A stretch of 64,000 nt of DNA, taken from Microbacterium sp. VKM Ac-2870 (GTDB taxonomy: Bacteria; Actinomycetota; Actinomycetes; Actinomycetales; Microbacteriaceae). This document shows positions 18,290-27,180 of the stretch, piece after piece. The first letter of the stretch is position 1; every line of letters starts with the position of its first letter. The translations under genes and the position numbers were made by a program. Where the stretch lies: positions 744,461 to 808,460 of the forward strand of contig NZ_JADKSH010000001.1 in NCBI RefSeq assembly GCF_015350795.1, written 5' to 3'. The notes under the pieces are model-generated. The model worked only from the letters and a program-made list of their open reading frames with translations, had not been told where the DNA came from and did not search any database.

Positions 18290-19227
18290 GTGCTAGCAGT
18301 CCGCGACGGGTCCTTCTAGACGCCGACACCGGACTCGACGATGCACTCGCGCTCGCCTACCTGACCGCCGTCCCCGAGCTCGAACTGCTCGCTGTGACGG
18401 GAGTAGATGGATGCGTGGATGGCATCCGCGCGGCGCACAACAGTGCGATGGTACTGCAGGCTCTCGGCCACCCTGAAGTACCAATCGGTGCGGCAACTGG
18501 CCAGTACGACGGGATCGCCACGCCTCCTCCCGTCCAGGCTTTCGGGCCCAGCGGCATGGGAGAGGTCGTAGTTGGTCCGCCCGACGAGGCGCGCAGCTTT
18601 CCGGACTCCGTCGAGCTCATGGCCCGAATCCTCGATCGTGACCGGCTACCAACGACGCTATTGTGCACTGGCCCACTCACAAATGCCGCCAAACTGTTGC
18701 GAGATCACCCGGGCGCGGCGCGCTGGATTGACCGGATATTTGTGATGGGCGGTTCTATCGCCGCCGGTGGCAACGTGACGGCCGCCGCTGAGTTCAATAT
18801 CCTTCGCGACCCGGAAGCGGCCGACGCCGTGTTCCTGGCGGACATTCCGACCACGTTGTACGGCCTGGATGTCTTCGTTCAGCCGGTCATTTCAACGGAT
18901 GAGCTCGGTACGCGACCCGACGACTCGCCGCGAGCCCGTCTGAGCCACCTGCTCCTGAGAGAGCTCGCGGCACTTTTTCCCGGGCGCGGGGCGTTCCTCG
19001 GAGATGGTGGGGCCGCCGTCGTCCTGATGAACCCGGAGCTGGCATCTAAAACCTCCTATCCAGCGCGCGTCGAACTCGAGGGCACACATACACGCGGAGC
19101 AACAGTCGTAGATCGACGTGATTCCCAAGGGGGCGACTGGCCACGGATTGATTTCGTGACCGCAGTCGACCCTGACGGGATCGTGTCGGAATTCCTGCGA
19201 CAAATCAACAGAAAGGAAGCACCATGA
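18286..19227 (+). CDS. Inosine-uridine-preferring nucleoside hydrolase family protein
   Basis: 313 residues. The calcium/ribose-binding signature is LLDADTGLDDALALAY (Asp12, 14, 18, 19), and FVMGGSIAAGGNVTAAAEFN at about 152-171 is the second family block. It cleaves the N-glycosidic bond, giving base and free sugar. In the C-terminal loop the usual catalytic His before the metal-binding Asp is replaced: the protein reads AFLGDGGAAV, with Gly239 and Asp240. This points to altered leaving-group activation or an unusual nucleoside. ATGA overlaps with the permease upstream and the epimerase downstream. Confidence 0.88.
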   Translation: MSASSPRRVLLDADTGLDDALALAYLTAVPELELLAVTGVDGCVDGIRAAHNSAMVLQALGHPEVPIGAATGQYDGIATPPPVQAFGPSGMGEVVVGPPDEARSFPDSVELMARILDRDRLPTTLLCTGPLTNAAKLLRDHPGAARWIDRIFVMGGSIAAGGNVTAAAEFNILRDPEAADAVFLADIPTTLYGLDVFVQPVISTDELGTRPDDSPRARLSHLLLRELAALFPGRGAFLGDGGAAVVLMNPELASKTSYPARVELEGTHTRGATVVDRRDSQGGDWPRIDFVTAVDPDGIVSEFLRQINRKEAP

Positions 19228-20078
19228 GCAACTCCATCGGCATTCACGCGGGGGTATTCGTCGGGGAATGGAACCCTTCAAATACTGACCTCGCTTGCCG
19301 CCTCGCTCGAGAGGCCGGATTCGACACCATCGAGATCCCCGCCTTCGCCGCTGCCAGGCTGGACGTGGACGCTACGAAGTCTGCGCTCGAACGTAACGGG
19401 CTCACCGCGACATGCTCGCTCGGGCTCCCCTTTGACGCGAATATCGCGAGCGAGGACCGGGCCTCGATCGAGCGAGGAATGGCCTATTTGACGGATGCGA
19501 TTGCGTTCGCGGGCGCAGTCGGCAGTCGCTACGTCGGAGGGATCATCTACGGCGCCTTCGGTCGTCATATTCGACCCATCACAGCAGCTGAGCGACGTTC
19601 ATCAATTGAGGCAATGCGCGAGCTTGCCTCTAGCGCCAACACCGCGGGAGTAACGCTCGGCCTCGAGATCGTCAATAGATACGAGTCAAACCTTCTGAAC
19701 ACGGTGTCCGACGGGTTGGCTTACATTGAAGACGTCGGTATGGATGAAGTGGTGCTTCACCTGGATACGTACCACATGAACATTGAGGAGGACAATCCAG
19801 CTGAAGCGGTTCGCCTGGCGGGTTCGCGCCTTGGCTACCTGCACGTCGGGGCGAGCAACCGTGGTGGTCTAGCCGGCGGTAGCTTCGATCTAGCGTCAAT
19901 CGCCGAACCGCTCAAGGCGATCAACTATGACGGAACAATCACATTCGAGAGCTTCTCTTCCGTCGTCCTAGATCCGAACCTTTCGAATACTCTTGCTATC
20001 TGGCGGAACACGTGGGACAACTCATTCGAAATAGCATCCCAGGCTCGCCAGACCATTTCGGACGTGTTCGGCGCATGA
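19224..20078 (+). CDS. D-psicose/D-tagatose 3-epimerase-like sugar isomerase
   Basis: 284 residues, TIM barrel of the AP-endonuclease 2 superfamily. The four metal ligands of ketose 3-epimerases are in place: Glu148 in LEIVNRYES, Asp181 in LDTYHMNIEED, His207 in LHVGASNRG and Glu242 in TFESFSS. The LEIVNRYESNLLNT and DTYHMNIEED blocks are diagnostic of the psicose/tagatose 3-epimerase subgroup and not of generic sugar isomerases. Such enzymes interconvert D-psicose (allulose) and D-fructose. It lies between the nucleoside hydrolase and a PfkB kinase, with 4-bp overlaps on both sides. The sugar released by the hydrolase is therefore probably a ketose. Confidence 0.88.
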   Translation: MSNSIGIHAGVFVGEWNPSNTDLACRLAREAGFDTIEIPAFAAARLDVDATKSALERNGLTATCSLGLPFDANIASEDRASIERGMAYLTDAIAFAGAVGSRYVGGIIYGAFGRHIRPITAAERRSSIEAMRELASSANTAGVTLGLEIVNRYESNLLNTVSDGLAYIEDVGMDEVVLHLDTYHMNIEEDNPAEAVRLAGSRLGYLHVGASNRGGLAGGSFDLASIAEPLKAINYDGTITFESFSSVVLDPNLSNTLAIWRNTWDNSFEIASQARQTISDVFGA

Positions 20079-21031
20079 GCCGTGTTCTTGTCGTCGGTGA
20101 ATCTCTGATTGATGTCATCGATGACCGAACCGAGACTCGAGGGTTACCGGGCGGTTCGCCGATGAACGTCGCGGTCGGCGCGGCCCGGTTGGGGCAAGCA
20201 GTGGTGCTAAACACCGCAATCGGCTCAGACCGCTGGGGAAGGCGTCTCGCGAGACATCTAAGCAAGTCTGGTGTTGTACTCACGGAGTCCTCCTTCCGTG
20301 ACGGCCCCACATCGACTGCGACAGCTCGAATACAGGAAGATGGGTCGGCTCTCTACAGCTTCAATCTTCAGTGGGCGCTTACGGGTTCCGCCCTCCCATC
20401 TGCCGACATCTTACACTTTGGATCAATAGCTGCGTTTGTTGAACCCGGAGCTTCAACGCTCCTGCAAAGCCTGGAATCGGTTAGTTCGATTGTCACTTTC
20501 GATCCCAACATACGTCCCGAAATTTACGCTTCAGCCGCAGCCGCAAGGTCCCGGTTCCTCGAGTGCGCGCGATTGAGTTCAATCGTCAAGCTGAGTGATG
20601 AAGACGCGAAATGGCTTTACCCCAACCTTTCCGCCGACGAGGCCATCTCTCAGATACTGAAGCTAGGCCCAGGGCTTGTCATCCTGACATGCGGAGCACA
20701 GGGGGCCCTCTTCCAGACAGGATTTGACAAGGTATCCATTCCAACACCTCGCCTTGACGTCGTCGACACGATAGGTGCTGGAGACGCATTTATGAGCGGC
20801 CTCATTCACAAACTTGCTGAACTGTTAGACGCAGGCGTGCCCCTAGTGGAGGTGCGCGACGGCTCAGCTTTTACGAAGGAGCGTCTCATCGAAATCGGTC
20901 ATTTCGCAGTGTTGTGCTCGTCAATTGTTGTTATGCGTGGCGGCGCGAATCCACCAACGCTAGACGAGGTTGTTTTGGCCATCACACGAGAGGAGAGCGC
21001 GAATCAAAATGAAAAAATCGATGCATCCTGA
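20075..21031 (+). CDS. PfkB-family sugar kinase (fructokinase-like)
   Basis: 318 residues. PfkB signature 1 is [15 protein letters not shown] at 26-40 and signature 2 is DTIGAGDAF with catalytic Asp237. The N-terminal [10 protein letters not shown] and GGSPMN pattern is closest to fructokinases. The start is the ATG at 20075 overlapping the epimerase stop (ATGA); a longer frame starting at 20012 runs into the epimerase gene. It would phosphorylate the ketose made by the epimerase, for example fructose to fructose 6-phosphate. Ribokinase activity is the alternative. Confidence 0.88.
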   Translation: MSRVLVVGESLIDVIDDRTETRGLPGGSPMNVAVGAARLGQAVVLNTAIGSDRWGRRLARHLSKSGVVLTESSFRDGPTSTATARIQEDGSALYSFNLQWALTGSALPSADILHFGSIAAFVEPGASTLLQSLESVSSIVTFDPNIRPEIYASAAAARSRFLECARLSSIVKLSDEDAKWLYPNLSADEAISQILKLGPGLVILTCGAQGALFQTGFDKVSIPTPRLDVVDTIGAGDAFMSGLIHKLAELLDAGVPLVEVRDGSAFTKERLIEIGHFAVLCSSIVVMRGGANPPTLDEVVLAITREESANQNEKIDAS

Positions 21032-22634
21032 TACTGGAACCAAGGCTTCCGAGATTGCGGATCGCCCTCGGGCCGTTCTCGTGGTGGACTTCGGCGCTCA
21101 GTACTCACAGCTAATCGCTCGCCGGGTGCGCGAGGCAAGCGTGTATTCGGAGATCGTGCCGCACTCGATCAGCGCGGCCGAGGTGGCTGCAAAGAATCCG
21201 GTCGGAATTGTTCTCAGCGGCGGCCCGTCGAGCGTCTACGAGGACGGCGCCCCTGAGCTTGACCCGGCGATCTTCGAGTTGGGCGTGCCGGTGATGGGAA
21301 TCTGCTACGGCTTCCAGGTGATGGCCAAGGCGCTCGGTGGCGAGGTCGCGAAGACGGGTGCCCGCGAGTACGGCTCCACCGATGTGGCCCTCGACGTCTC
21401 GACCGCCGCGTCCTCCTCACTGCTGGGCGACCAGCCCGTAGCTCAAACGGTGTGGATGAGCCACGGCGACTCGGTCGTGCGTGCCCCCGAGGGCTTCGAC
21501 GTGCTCGCTAGCACCTCCTCTACCCCGGTCGCCGCCTTCGCGAACATCTCCCGCGGCCTCTACGGCGTGCAGTGGCACCCCGAGGTGAAGCACTCCCCGT
21601 TCGGGCAGAACGTGATCGAGAATTTCCTGCACCGCGCGGCCGGCATCCCGGCCGAGTGGAACCCGGGCAACGTGATCGCCGACCAGGTGGCCGCCATCCG
21701 CGCCCAGGTGGGAACCGGCCGAGTCATCTGCGCGCTCTCCGGGGGCGTCGACTCTGCCGTGGCGGGCGCGCTCGTGCACAAGGCCGTAGGCGACCAGCTG
21801 GTGTGCGTGTTCGTCGACCATGGACTACTCCGCGAAGGTGAGCGCCGGCAAGTCGAGGAGGACTACGTTGCCTCCACCGGTGTCCGGCTGGTCACGGTCA
21901 ACGCGCGTGAGAGGTTCCTCACCGCCCTCGCCGGAGTCAGGGACCCCGAGCAGAAGCGCAAGATCATCGGGCGCGAGTTCATCCGCACCTTCGAGCAGGT
22001 GCAGGTCGATCTGCTGGCCGAGGCGGAGGCCGACGGCGACCCCATCCGCTTCCTAGTGCAAGGCACGCTCTACCCCGACGTGGTGGAGTCGGGCGGCGGC
22101 AGCGGAACGGCGAACATCAAGAGCCACCACAACGTGGGCGGCCTGCCTGAAGACCTGCAGTTCGAACTCGTGGAGCCATTGCGCGCCCTCTTCAAGGACG
22201 AGGTGCGGGCCATCGGCCGCGAGCTCGGACTGCCCGAGGTGATCGTGGGGCGCCAGCCGTTCCCCGGCCCCGGCCTCGGCATCCGCATCGTGGGCGAGGT
22301 CACCTTCGAACGCCTCGAACTGCTGCGGCACGCCGACGCGATCGTGCGCGCCGAGCTGACCGCCGCGGGCCTGGATGCTGAGATCTGGCAGTGCCCCGTG
22401 GTGCTGCTGGCCGATGTGCGATCTGTGGGTGTGCAGGGCGACGGACGCACATACGGGCAGCCGATCGTGCTGCGCCCGGTCTCCAGCGAGGACGCGATGA
22501 CCGCCGACTGGACGCGCGTGCCATACGACGTGCTGGCACGCATCTCCAACCGGATCACCAACGAGGTGGCGGGCGTCAACCGCGTTGTGCTCGACGTCAC
22601 GTCGAAGCCGCCGGGAACTATTGAATGGGAGTAG
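21009..22634 (+). CDS. guaA: Glutamine-hydrolysing GMP synthase
   Basis: 541 residues. The class I glutaminase domain carries the nucleophile in [10 protein letters not shown] (Cys99) and the His/Glu pair in QWHPEV. The ATP pyrophosphatase loop is [14 protein letters not shown], and the C-terminus ends KPPGTIEWE as usual. It converts XMP to GMP. The ATG at 21009 overlaps the kinase gene by 23 bp and follows AGGAG by 13 bp; a TTG at 20970 is less likely. The first 20 or so residues are not part of the family core, and the early codons resemble the AT-richer upstream operon while the rest is GC-rich. It is either the resident gene captured by the operon or a dedicated copy. GuaA is the known target of psicofuranine and decoyinine. 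Confidence 0.95.
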   Translation: MKKSMHPDTGTKASEIADRPRAVLVVDFGAQYSQLIARRVREASVYSEIVPHSISAAEVAAKNPVGIVLSGGPSSVYEDGAPELDPAIFELGVPVMGICYGFQVMAKALGGEVAKTGAREYGSTDVALDVSTAASSSLLGDQPVAQTVWMSHGDSVVRAPEGFDVLASTSSTPVAAFANISRGLYGVQWHPEVKHSPFGQNVIENFLHRAAGIPAEWNPGNVIADQVAAIRAQVGTGRVICALSGGVDSAVAGALVHKAVGDQLVCVFVDHGLLREGERRQVEEDYVASTGVRLVTVNARERFLTALAGVRDPEQKRKIIGREFIRTFEQVQVDLLAEAEADGDPIRFLVQGTLYPDVVESGGGSGTANIKSHHNVGGLPEDLQFELVEPLRALFKDEVRAIGRELGLPEVIVGRQPFPGPGLGIRIVGEVTFERLELLRHADAIVRAELTAAGLDAEIWQCPVVLLADVRSVGVQGDGRTYGQPIVLRPVSSEDAMTADWTRVPYDVLARISNRITNEVAGVNRVVLDVTSKPPGTIEWE

Positions 22635-22801
22635 CGGGCCGCCGCGTATGCCGGTCATTTTTCTGGCCCGAGCCTCCGTGCCGACAGACAACATTTGTTG
22701 AGGTCCCAATCCACCGTCTCGAGCCCGAACTCGGAAGTGTTCTGACTAAAAGATTTTTCATCCCCGCAACGTCCATAGGGTTGGACCGGTGACGCGGCAC
22801 C

Positions 22802-23731
22802 GTGTCTGAAACGCTGGAGAGCCTTCCACAATTGGCGCCGGTTGTTGCTCGGACCACTGTTATTCGTATGCCGATAGGGCCAGTGACATACGGCTGCGTA
22901 AAGATCATCGTTGTCCGTGAAGGTTCAGCGATTTTGTTCAGTGAGTTCGGCGAGAAGCCCGTCGGGAGAGGTGACGTGGTCGTACTCGCTCCGAACGTGC
23001 TTTGCGGGAGCGAGCCTGCACCGAGTATCACCGTGACGACGATCTACATCGATCGTCGTTACCTGGTCGATCAGTTCTACTGGCAGCACGCCGGTGAGGT
23101 TCGTGACCATCTCGACGCTGCGGACTACCTCGAAGCCCGCTATAGCGAGCCCGCTCAGATACTGCACTTGGGCGAGCAGCGCGCCGAGCATCTGATGCCC
23201 TGGCTTGATGAGCTCGTCGCGCTGAGCCTCGACCAGAACTTTGAGGGCCACTTTTACCGCATGCAGGCCCTGTTGTTTGCCGTGCTCGACGTCATTGTGC
23301 CACGTATAAAGACGTCCTCCACACGGCGCTCCCCCAGTCAGCGGGAGAGGACAAACGCTAGGCCCGCCCGCTTCCGGCCACTTCGCGAGGAGGCGATCCG
23401 GACACGAGATCTCCTGAGATCTACTCCGTCCAAGCGGTGGACACTCGATACGCTCGCCGAAGAGGTTCACCTGTCGCCGACGCATCTCTCCCGAGTGTTC
23501 GTCGAGGCTTTTGGCCGCACTCCGTTGTCGTACTTGAACATGCTCCGCTCGGAGGAGATGGCGCGTCTGCTCCGTGAAACTGACCTCCCGATCGGGAGAA
23601 TCGCGCCACAGGTAGGCTGGGCTGACCCCGGCCACGCGGCGCGCGTATTTCGGGCAAATGTGGGTGTCACTCCGAGCCGATACCGGGCCATGGACATGCT
23701 CGCGGACGAGGGCATGGCTAGGCCAATCTGA
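22802..23731 (+). CDS. AraC-family transcriptional regulator
   Basis: 309 residues, GTG start. An N-terminal cupin-like sensing half (about 1-150) is followed by a basic linker and a C-terminal double helix-turn-helix: WTLDTLAEEVHLSPTHLSRVF and FGRTPLSYLNMLRSEEMARLL, ending with a second recognition region. It lies between guaA and the first gene of the conjugative element, in the same direction as both. It may belong to the left edge of the element or to the nucleoside locus; no target was found. Genes of this type are commonly seen next to such elements. Confidence 0.88.
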   Translation: MSETLESLPQLAPVVARTTVIRMPIGPVTYGCVKIIVVREGSAILFSEFGEKPVGRGDVVVLAPNVLCGSEPAPSITVTTIYIDRRYLVDQFYWQHAGEVRDHLDAADYLEARYSEPAQILHLGEQRAEHLMPWLDELVALSLDQNFEGHFYRMQALLFAVLDVIVPRIKTSSTRRSPSQRERTNARPARFRPLREEAIRTRDLLRSTPSKRWTLDTLAEEVHLSPTHLSRVFVEAFGRTPLSYLNMLRSEEMARLLRETDLPIGRIAPQVGWADPGHAARVFRANVGVTPSRYRAMDMLADEGMARPI

Positions 23732-23949
23732 CCATTCTGTCGGTCGATATCGACATGTTTCACCGCCGGTTAGACCGTCGTCCGGTGTGGGTTGGTAAGC
23801 CGGACTGATCGTCAGGTTCAGCGCAGCACTTGGCGGTCACTACCAGCCCTGTAGCTGACTGTCGTCCGTCTCACATCACTGACTCCCCTGGCGTACCTCA
23901 TGGTCGCAAGGCTCGCCCACTCTCGGGAGAGCTTTCGGGAGGAGGAGTG

Positions 23950-25044
23950 ATGGCGACGGCGGATGAGGCCAGAGCTGCGCGGGATGCGAAGCTCGACACC
24001 CTCCACGACAAACTAACCACTGCGGTCGAGCAACTTGTGTCGGGTAGCGACTGGCGGCAGGCGTTGGAGTTCGCCGCCCGGTTCCGTGCCCGGTCGTTCA
24101 ACAACACGCTGCTGATCTGGGCGCAGCACCAGTCGGCGTTTGAGGCTGGTCGGGTGCCGGAGCCGATGCCGTCCTATGTGGCGGGGTTCAAGCAGTGGCA
24201 GTCCCTCGGGCGACAAGTCTCGAAGGGGCAACCGGGGTACATGATTCTCGCACCGGTCACGGGGCGGTTTGCCTCTGCGACACCGTCGGTGGTCGAGTCG
24301 TGGCGCAGGCTCGGCCGGTTCGAGAAGCCCAAGCCCGGCGAGGCTGTCCGCTCCCGCCTAGTAGGGGTGCGTCCGGCCTACGTGTGGGATGCCTCGCAGA
24401 CCGCAGGCGATCCGATCCCCGAGGCCCCTCGCCCGCACCTGCTGGAAGGCGAAGCACCCTCGGGTCTCTGGGAGGGCCTTGCGGCGCGGGCGGAGGCGGA
24501 GGGGTTCGCCGTGTTGCGCTTGCCGCATGAGGGCATGATCCACGGCGCGAACGGGGTCACCGATTTTGCGGCACGGACGGTGGCGGTACGGGAGAACATG
24601 GACCCCGCAGCACAGGTGAAGACCCTCGCGCACGAACTCGCCCACGTCCTGATGCACGGCCCGGACAATGCGGACGCGACCGGTCATCGTGGGATTGGTG
24701 AGGTGGAGGCTGAGTCGGTCGCGCTGATGATCGGTGCCGCGCACGGCATGGACACCAGTGGCTACACAATCCCCTACGTCACCGGCTGGGCCAGCAACGT
24801 CGACGGGAAGGCTCCGGTCGAGGTCATCCAGGCCACCGGCGAACGCGTCCGCAAGACCGCCGCAACGATCCTCGATGACCTCGACACGGTGCAGATAGGC
24901 AACGGCGACCCTCCCGGACTCATCCGCGACACCCCAGCAACTCGGACCTCGAGCCCGATACTCGAGCCGGTGGCGGAGTCAGCCAGTGATCCTCTGACCG
25001 AGTCGTCGCAGCGACGCTCCTCTGCTGCGATGAGGAGCCTGTGA
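23950..25044 (+). CDS. ArdC-like antirestriction protein with zinc-metallopeptidase domain
   Basis: 364 residues. The N-terminal half resembles the ArdC ssDNA-binding domain (FAARFRARSFNNTLLIWAQ and GFKQWQSLGRQVSKGQPG). The C-terminal half contains an ImmA/IrrE-type HExxH motif in TLAHELAHVLMHG. ArdC proteins protect incoming single-stranded DNA from host restriction. The start at 23950 is chosen for the strong GGGAGGAGGAG upstream. It is the first gene of the transfer element and is directly followed by a primase-polymerase. Confidence 0.88.
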   Translation: MATADEARAARDAKLDTLHDKLTTAVEQLVSGSDWRQALEFAARFRARSFNNTLLIWAQHQSAFEAGRVPEPMPSYVAGFKQWQSLGRQVSKGQPGYMILAPVTGRFASATPSVVESWRRLGRFEKPKPGEAVRSRLVGVRPAYVWDASQTAGDPIPEAPRPHLLEGEAPSGLWEGLAARAEAEGFAVLRLPHEGMIHGANGVTDFAARTVAVRENMDPAAQVKTLAHELAHVLMHGPDNADATGHRGIGEVEAESVALMIGAAHGMDTSGYTIPYVTGWASNVDGKAPVEVIQATGERVRKTAATILDDLDTVQIGNGDPPGLIRDTPATRTSSPILEPVAESASDPLTESSQRRSSAAMRSL

Positions 25045-25955
25045 TGGACGTCATCGATGTGTTCCCACGACTCGCCGGTCTGTCCCTGCGCGATGCGGCT
25101 GGGTTGTTCGTTGCGGAGGGTACGCCCGTGTTCCCCTGTGTTCCGGGTGGAAAGCGTCCGCTCGTGGAGCATGGCTTCCACGACGCCACCACCAACCCTG
25201 CCCAAGTTGAGGCGTGGTGGCAGCGGTGGCCGCAGGCGAACATCGGCATCCCCACCGGCGCCGCATCAGGCGTCGAGGTCGTGGATGTCGATGTGCATAC
25301 CGCTGGTACCGGGTTCCCGGCGTTTGGTGCTGCGCACCGCGAAGGTCACGCCGCCGGATGGGCGGCATTGGTTCGCACCCCGTCGGGTGGGCTGCACGCC
25401 TACTACCCGGCCGACCCCGACAGGTCACAGCCGTCCTGGCAAGCCGCACGTGCGCACGTGGACTTTCGTGGCGCCGGCGGCTACATCATCGCCCCACCCT
25501 CGCGGATCGCCCGCCCGAACGGAACCCGGGTCCCTTACCGGCTGGTCGTCGTCAGCGGTAACACTGCCGAACCGGTGGATGCGGCACGGCTGCGCGATTT
25601 CCTCGACCCCCGACCAGCATCCCCATTCACGAGCGCCCGAACTGTACGGGGTATCCGACGGGATGCGGATCTGAAGGTGCTGGCCGGGTGGGTTGCCAGC
25701 CGCGGTGAGGGTGAACGTAACCGGGGTCTATTTTGGGCCGCTTGCCGACTCGCAGAGGCCGGAACTCCCCCGTCCGCTGCACTGGATGCATTGGGGCCAG
25801 CGGCGGACCACGCCGGGTTGGGCGCAAGGGAGATTATGGCGACGATCCGCTCCGCATACCGCACTACCCACGCCGACCCCAGTCGCGAAGCGACCACGGC
25901 CGCAACCGATGAGCGCCGCGCGATGCGCGAGTCGTCGGGGCGAGTGCTGTCATGA
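25044..25955 (+). CDS. Bifunctional DNA primase/polymerase (Prim-Pol) protein
   Basis: 303 residues. The Prim-Pol domain covers about 12-190, with ...FPCVPGGKRPLVEHGF, the catalytic pair in VVDVDVHTAG and HVDFRGAGGYIIAPPS. No helicase domain follows, so it is a stand-alone primase. It may prime complementary-strand synthesis after transfer or vegetative replication of the excised circle. The ATG at 25044 follows GAGGAG by 6 bp; a GTG at 25041 is also possible. The stop overlaps the next start (ATGA). Confidence 0.9.
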   Translation: MDVIDVFPRLAGLSLRDAAGLFVAEGTPVFPCVPGGKRPLVEHGFHDATTNPAQVEAWWQRWPQANIGIPTGAASGVEVVDVDVHTAGTGFPAFGAAHREGHAAGWAALVRTPSGGLHAYYPADPDRSQPSWQAARAHVDFRGAGGYIIAPPSRIARPNGTRVPYRLVVVSGNTAEPVDAARLRDFLDPRPASPFTSARTVRGIRRDADLKVLAGWVASRGEGERNRGLFWAACRLAEAGTPPSAALDALGPAADHAGLGAREIMATIRSAYRTTHADPSREATTAATDERRAMRESSGRVLS

Positions 25956-26659
25956 ATGAGCTGGTCGTAGTGCGGGGTCGGCGCTTGGCGGTGGTGACGG
26001 CGATCGTCGGGACGGTGTTCATCGCCGCTGGTGCGTTCTGGCTGTCCTTCACCGCGCTCGCGGATCTTGCCCGAAGGTCAGGGATCGAGGCAGGCCAGGC
26101 GTGGGCCTGGCCGCTGATCGTGGACGGCATCATCGTTGTCGCAACCGTCGCCGTCGTCGCGCTCGCCGGACAACGCCGCCCAACCTGGTACCCGTGGACG
26201 TTGCTGGCTGCGGGGGCGATCGTGTCTGTCACGGCGAATGCGATCCATGCCATCATCGCCGCGGACAGCGACGTGCCGAGCGTGCTGGCCGCGAGCGTCG
26301 CAGCAGTGCCACCGCTTGTGCTCCTCGCGATCACCCACCTCACCGTGATCCTCACCCGCCCTGCAGCTGCGGAGCAGGACGCTGTCGCTGCGCCGAGCTT
26401 GGCCGAGCGGCCGGAACGCGAGCCGTCCGGTGTCCAGCAATCAACCACTGAATCGCTGGATCTGGTGCCGCTGCCGGTCCAGAAGGATGCGTCCGGCATG
26501 CCAAGTACGCTGCGTGCGGTGGCTGAGGAGTTGCGGGAGGTCCAGGGGTGGTCGAACAAGCAGATCGCCCGCCACCTCGGCGTGCACCCCTCAACCGTGG
26601 GCCGGTGGTTCACCTCACCAGCGCTCACCAGCACTGAGACGACGGAGGAAGACGGATGA
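25952..26659 (+). CDS. DUF2637 membrane protein with C-terminal helix-turn-helix
   Basis: 235 residues. Four hydrophobic helices in the first 130 residues match DUF2637 (SpdB-like spread proteins of actinobacterial elements). The C-terminal 50 residues contain a helix-turn-helix, WSNKQIARHLGVHPSTVGRWF, so the protein joins a membrane anchor to DNA binding. It could tether element DNA to the membrane during transfer, which is inference. ATGA overlaps on both sides. Confidence 0.85.
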   Translation: MNELVVVRGRRLAVVTAIVGTVFIAAGAFWLSFTALADLARRSGIEAGQAWAWPLIVDGIIVVATVAVVALAGQRRPTWYPWTLLAAGAIVSVTANAIHAIIAADSDVPSVLAASVAAVPPLVLLAITHLTVILTRPAAAEQDAVAAPSLAERPEREPSGVQQSTTESLDLVPLPVQKDASGMPSTLRAVAEELREVQGWSNKQIARHLGVHPSTVGRWFTSPALTSTETTEEDG

Positions 26660-27099
26660 ACGACCAAAAGATGCCGCAACGCGACTCGCGCAAGGAACCA
26701 GAAGAACCCACCGTGCGCCCCGATGCCGAGAAGGCTTCCAGCGAAGCGGAGCGGTCGGCGTTCGCGATGCATCGTGACCCATCCCTCACGGCTGGTAGGT
26801 CGGGTCGGCGGGGCGGGCGCGGGATCGAGTGGGTGCGGCCGTCGGATCTGATCGCCGCTAGCAGCGCCCGGGCCGCGGAACGTGGCATCGACTTTCAGGC
26901 TGAGCTCGCCCGTCAAGCGCGCCGCGCGCCTGGCCAGGCGGTTCGCGCCGGGCGAGACGGTGTACGTGCCGTGCGGGAGCGTGCGGAATCGCGGCCTCGC
27001 CGCGTCCAAAGCGCCTCGCCTGAGCCGGACGTGTTCGACGTCGGGTATCGCCGTCCCTCTTCGTCGTGGGTGCGGCCCTCGGGGATTGGTTTGGGGTGA
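26656..27099 (+). CDS. Hypothetical element protein, charged and low-complexity
   Basis: 147 residues, rich in Arg, Glu and Ala, with no predicted membrane segment. Only a short block (GIEWVRPSDLIAASSARAAERG) looks structured; the rest seems disordered. It starts with ATGA overlap on the DUF2637 gene. Proteins of this kind are common beside DUF2637 genes in actinobacterial elements. No function can be assigned. Confidence 0.65.
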   Translation: MNDQKMPQRDSRKEPEEPTVRPDAEKASSEAERSAFAMHRDPSLTAGRSGRRGGRGIEWVRPSDLIAASSARAAERGIDFQAELARQARRAPGQAVRAGRDGVRAVRERAESRPRRVQSASPEPDVFDVGYRRPSSSWVRPSGIGLG

Positions 27100-27180
27100 G
27101 TTGACATGCCCGCGCTTCCTGGTCGCCGTCACGGTGATGCTGGAGAGCGCGTGCGCACCTCCTTTCCAGGAGGTGCCCCC

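Noticed and set aside
22635..22801. CGGGCC ... GGCCCG stem after guaA as a terminator
   Set aside because: The loop is 24 bases and no T run follows, so the evidence is too weak.
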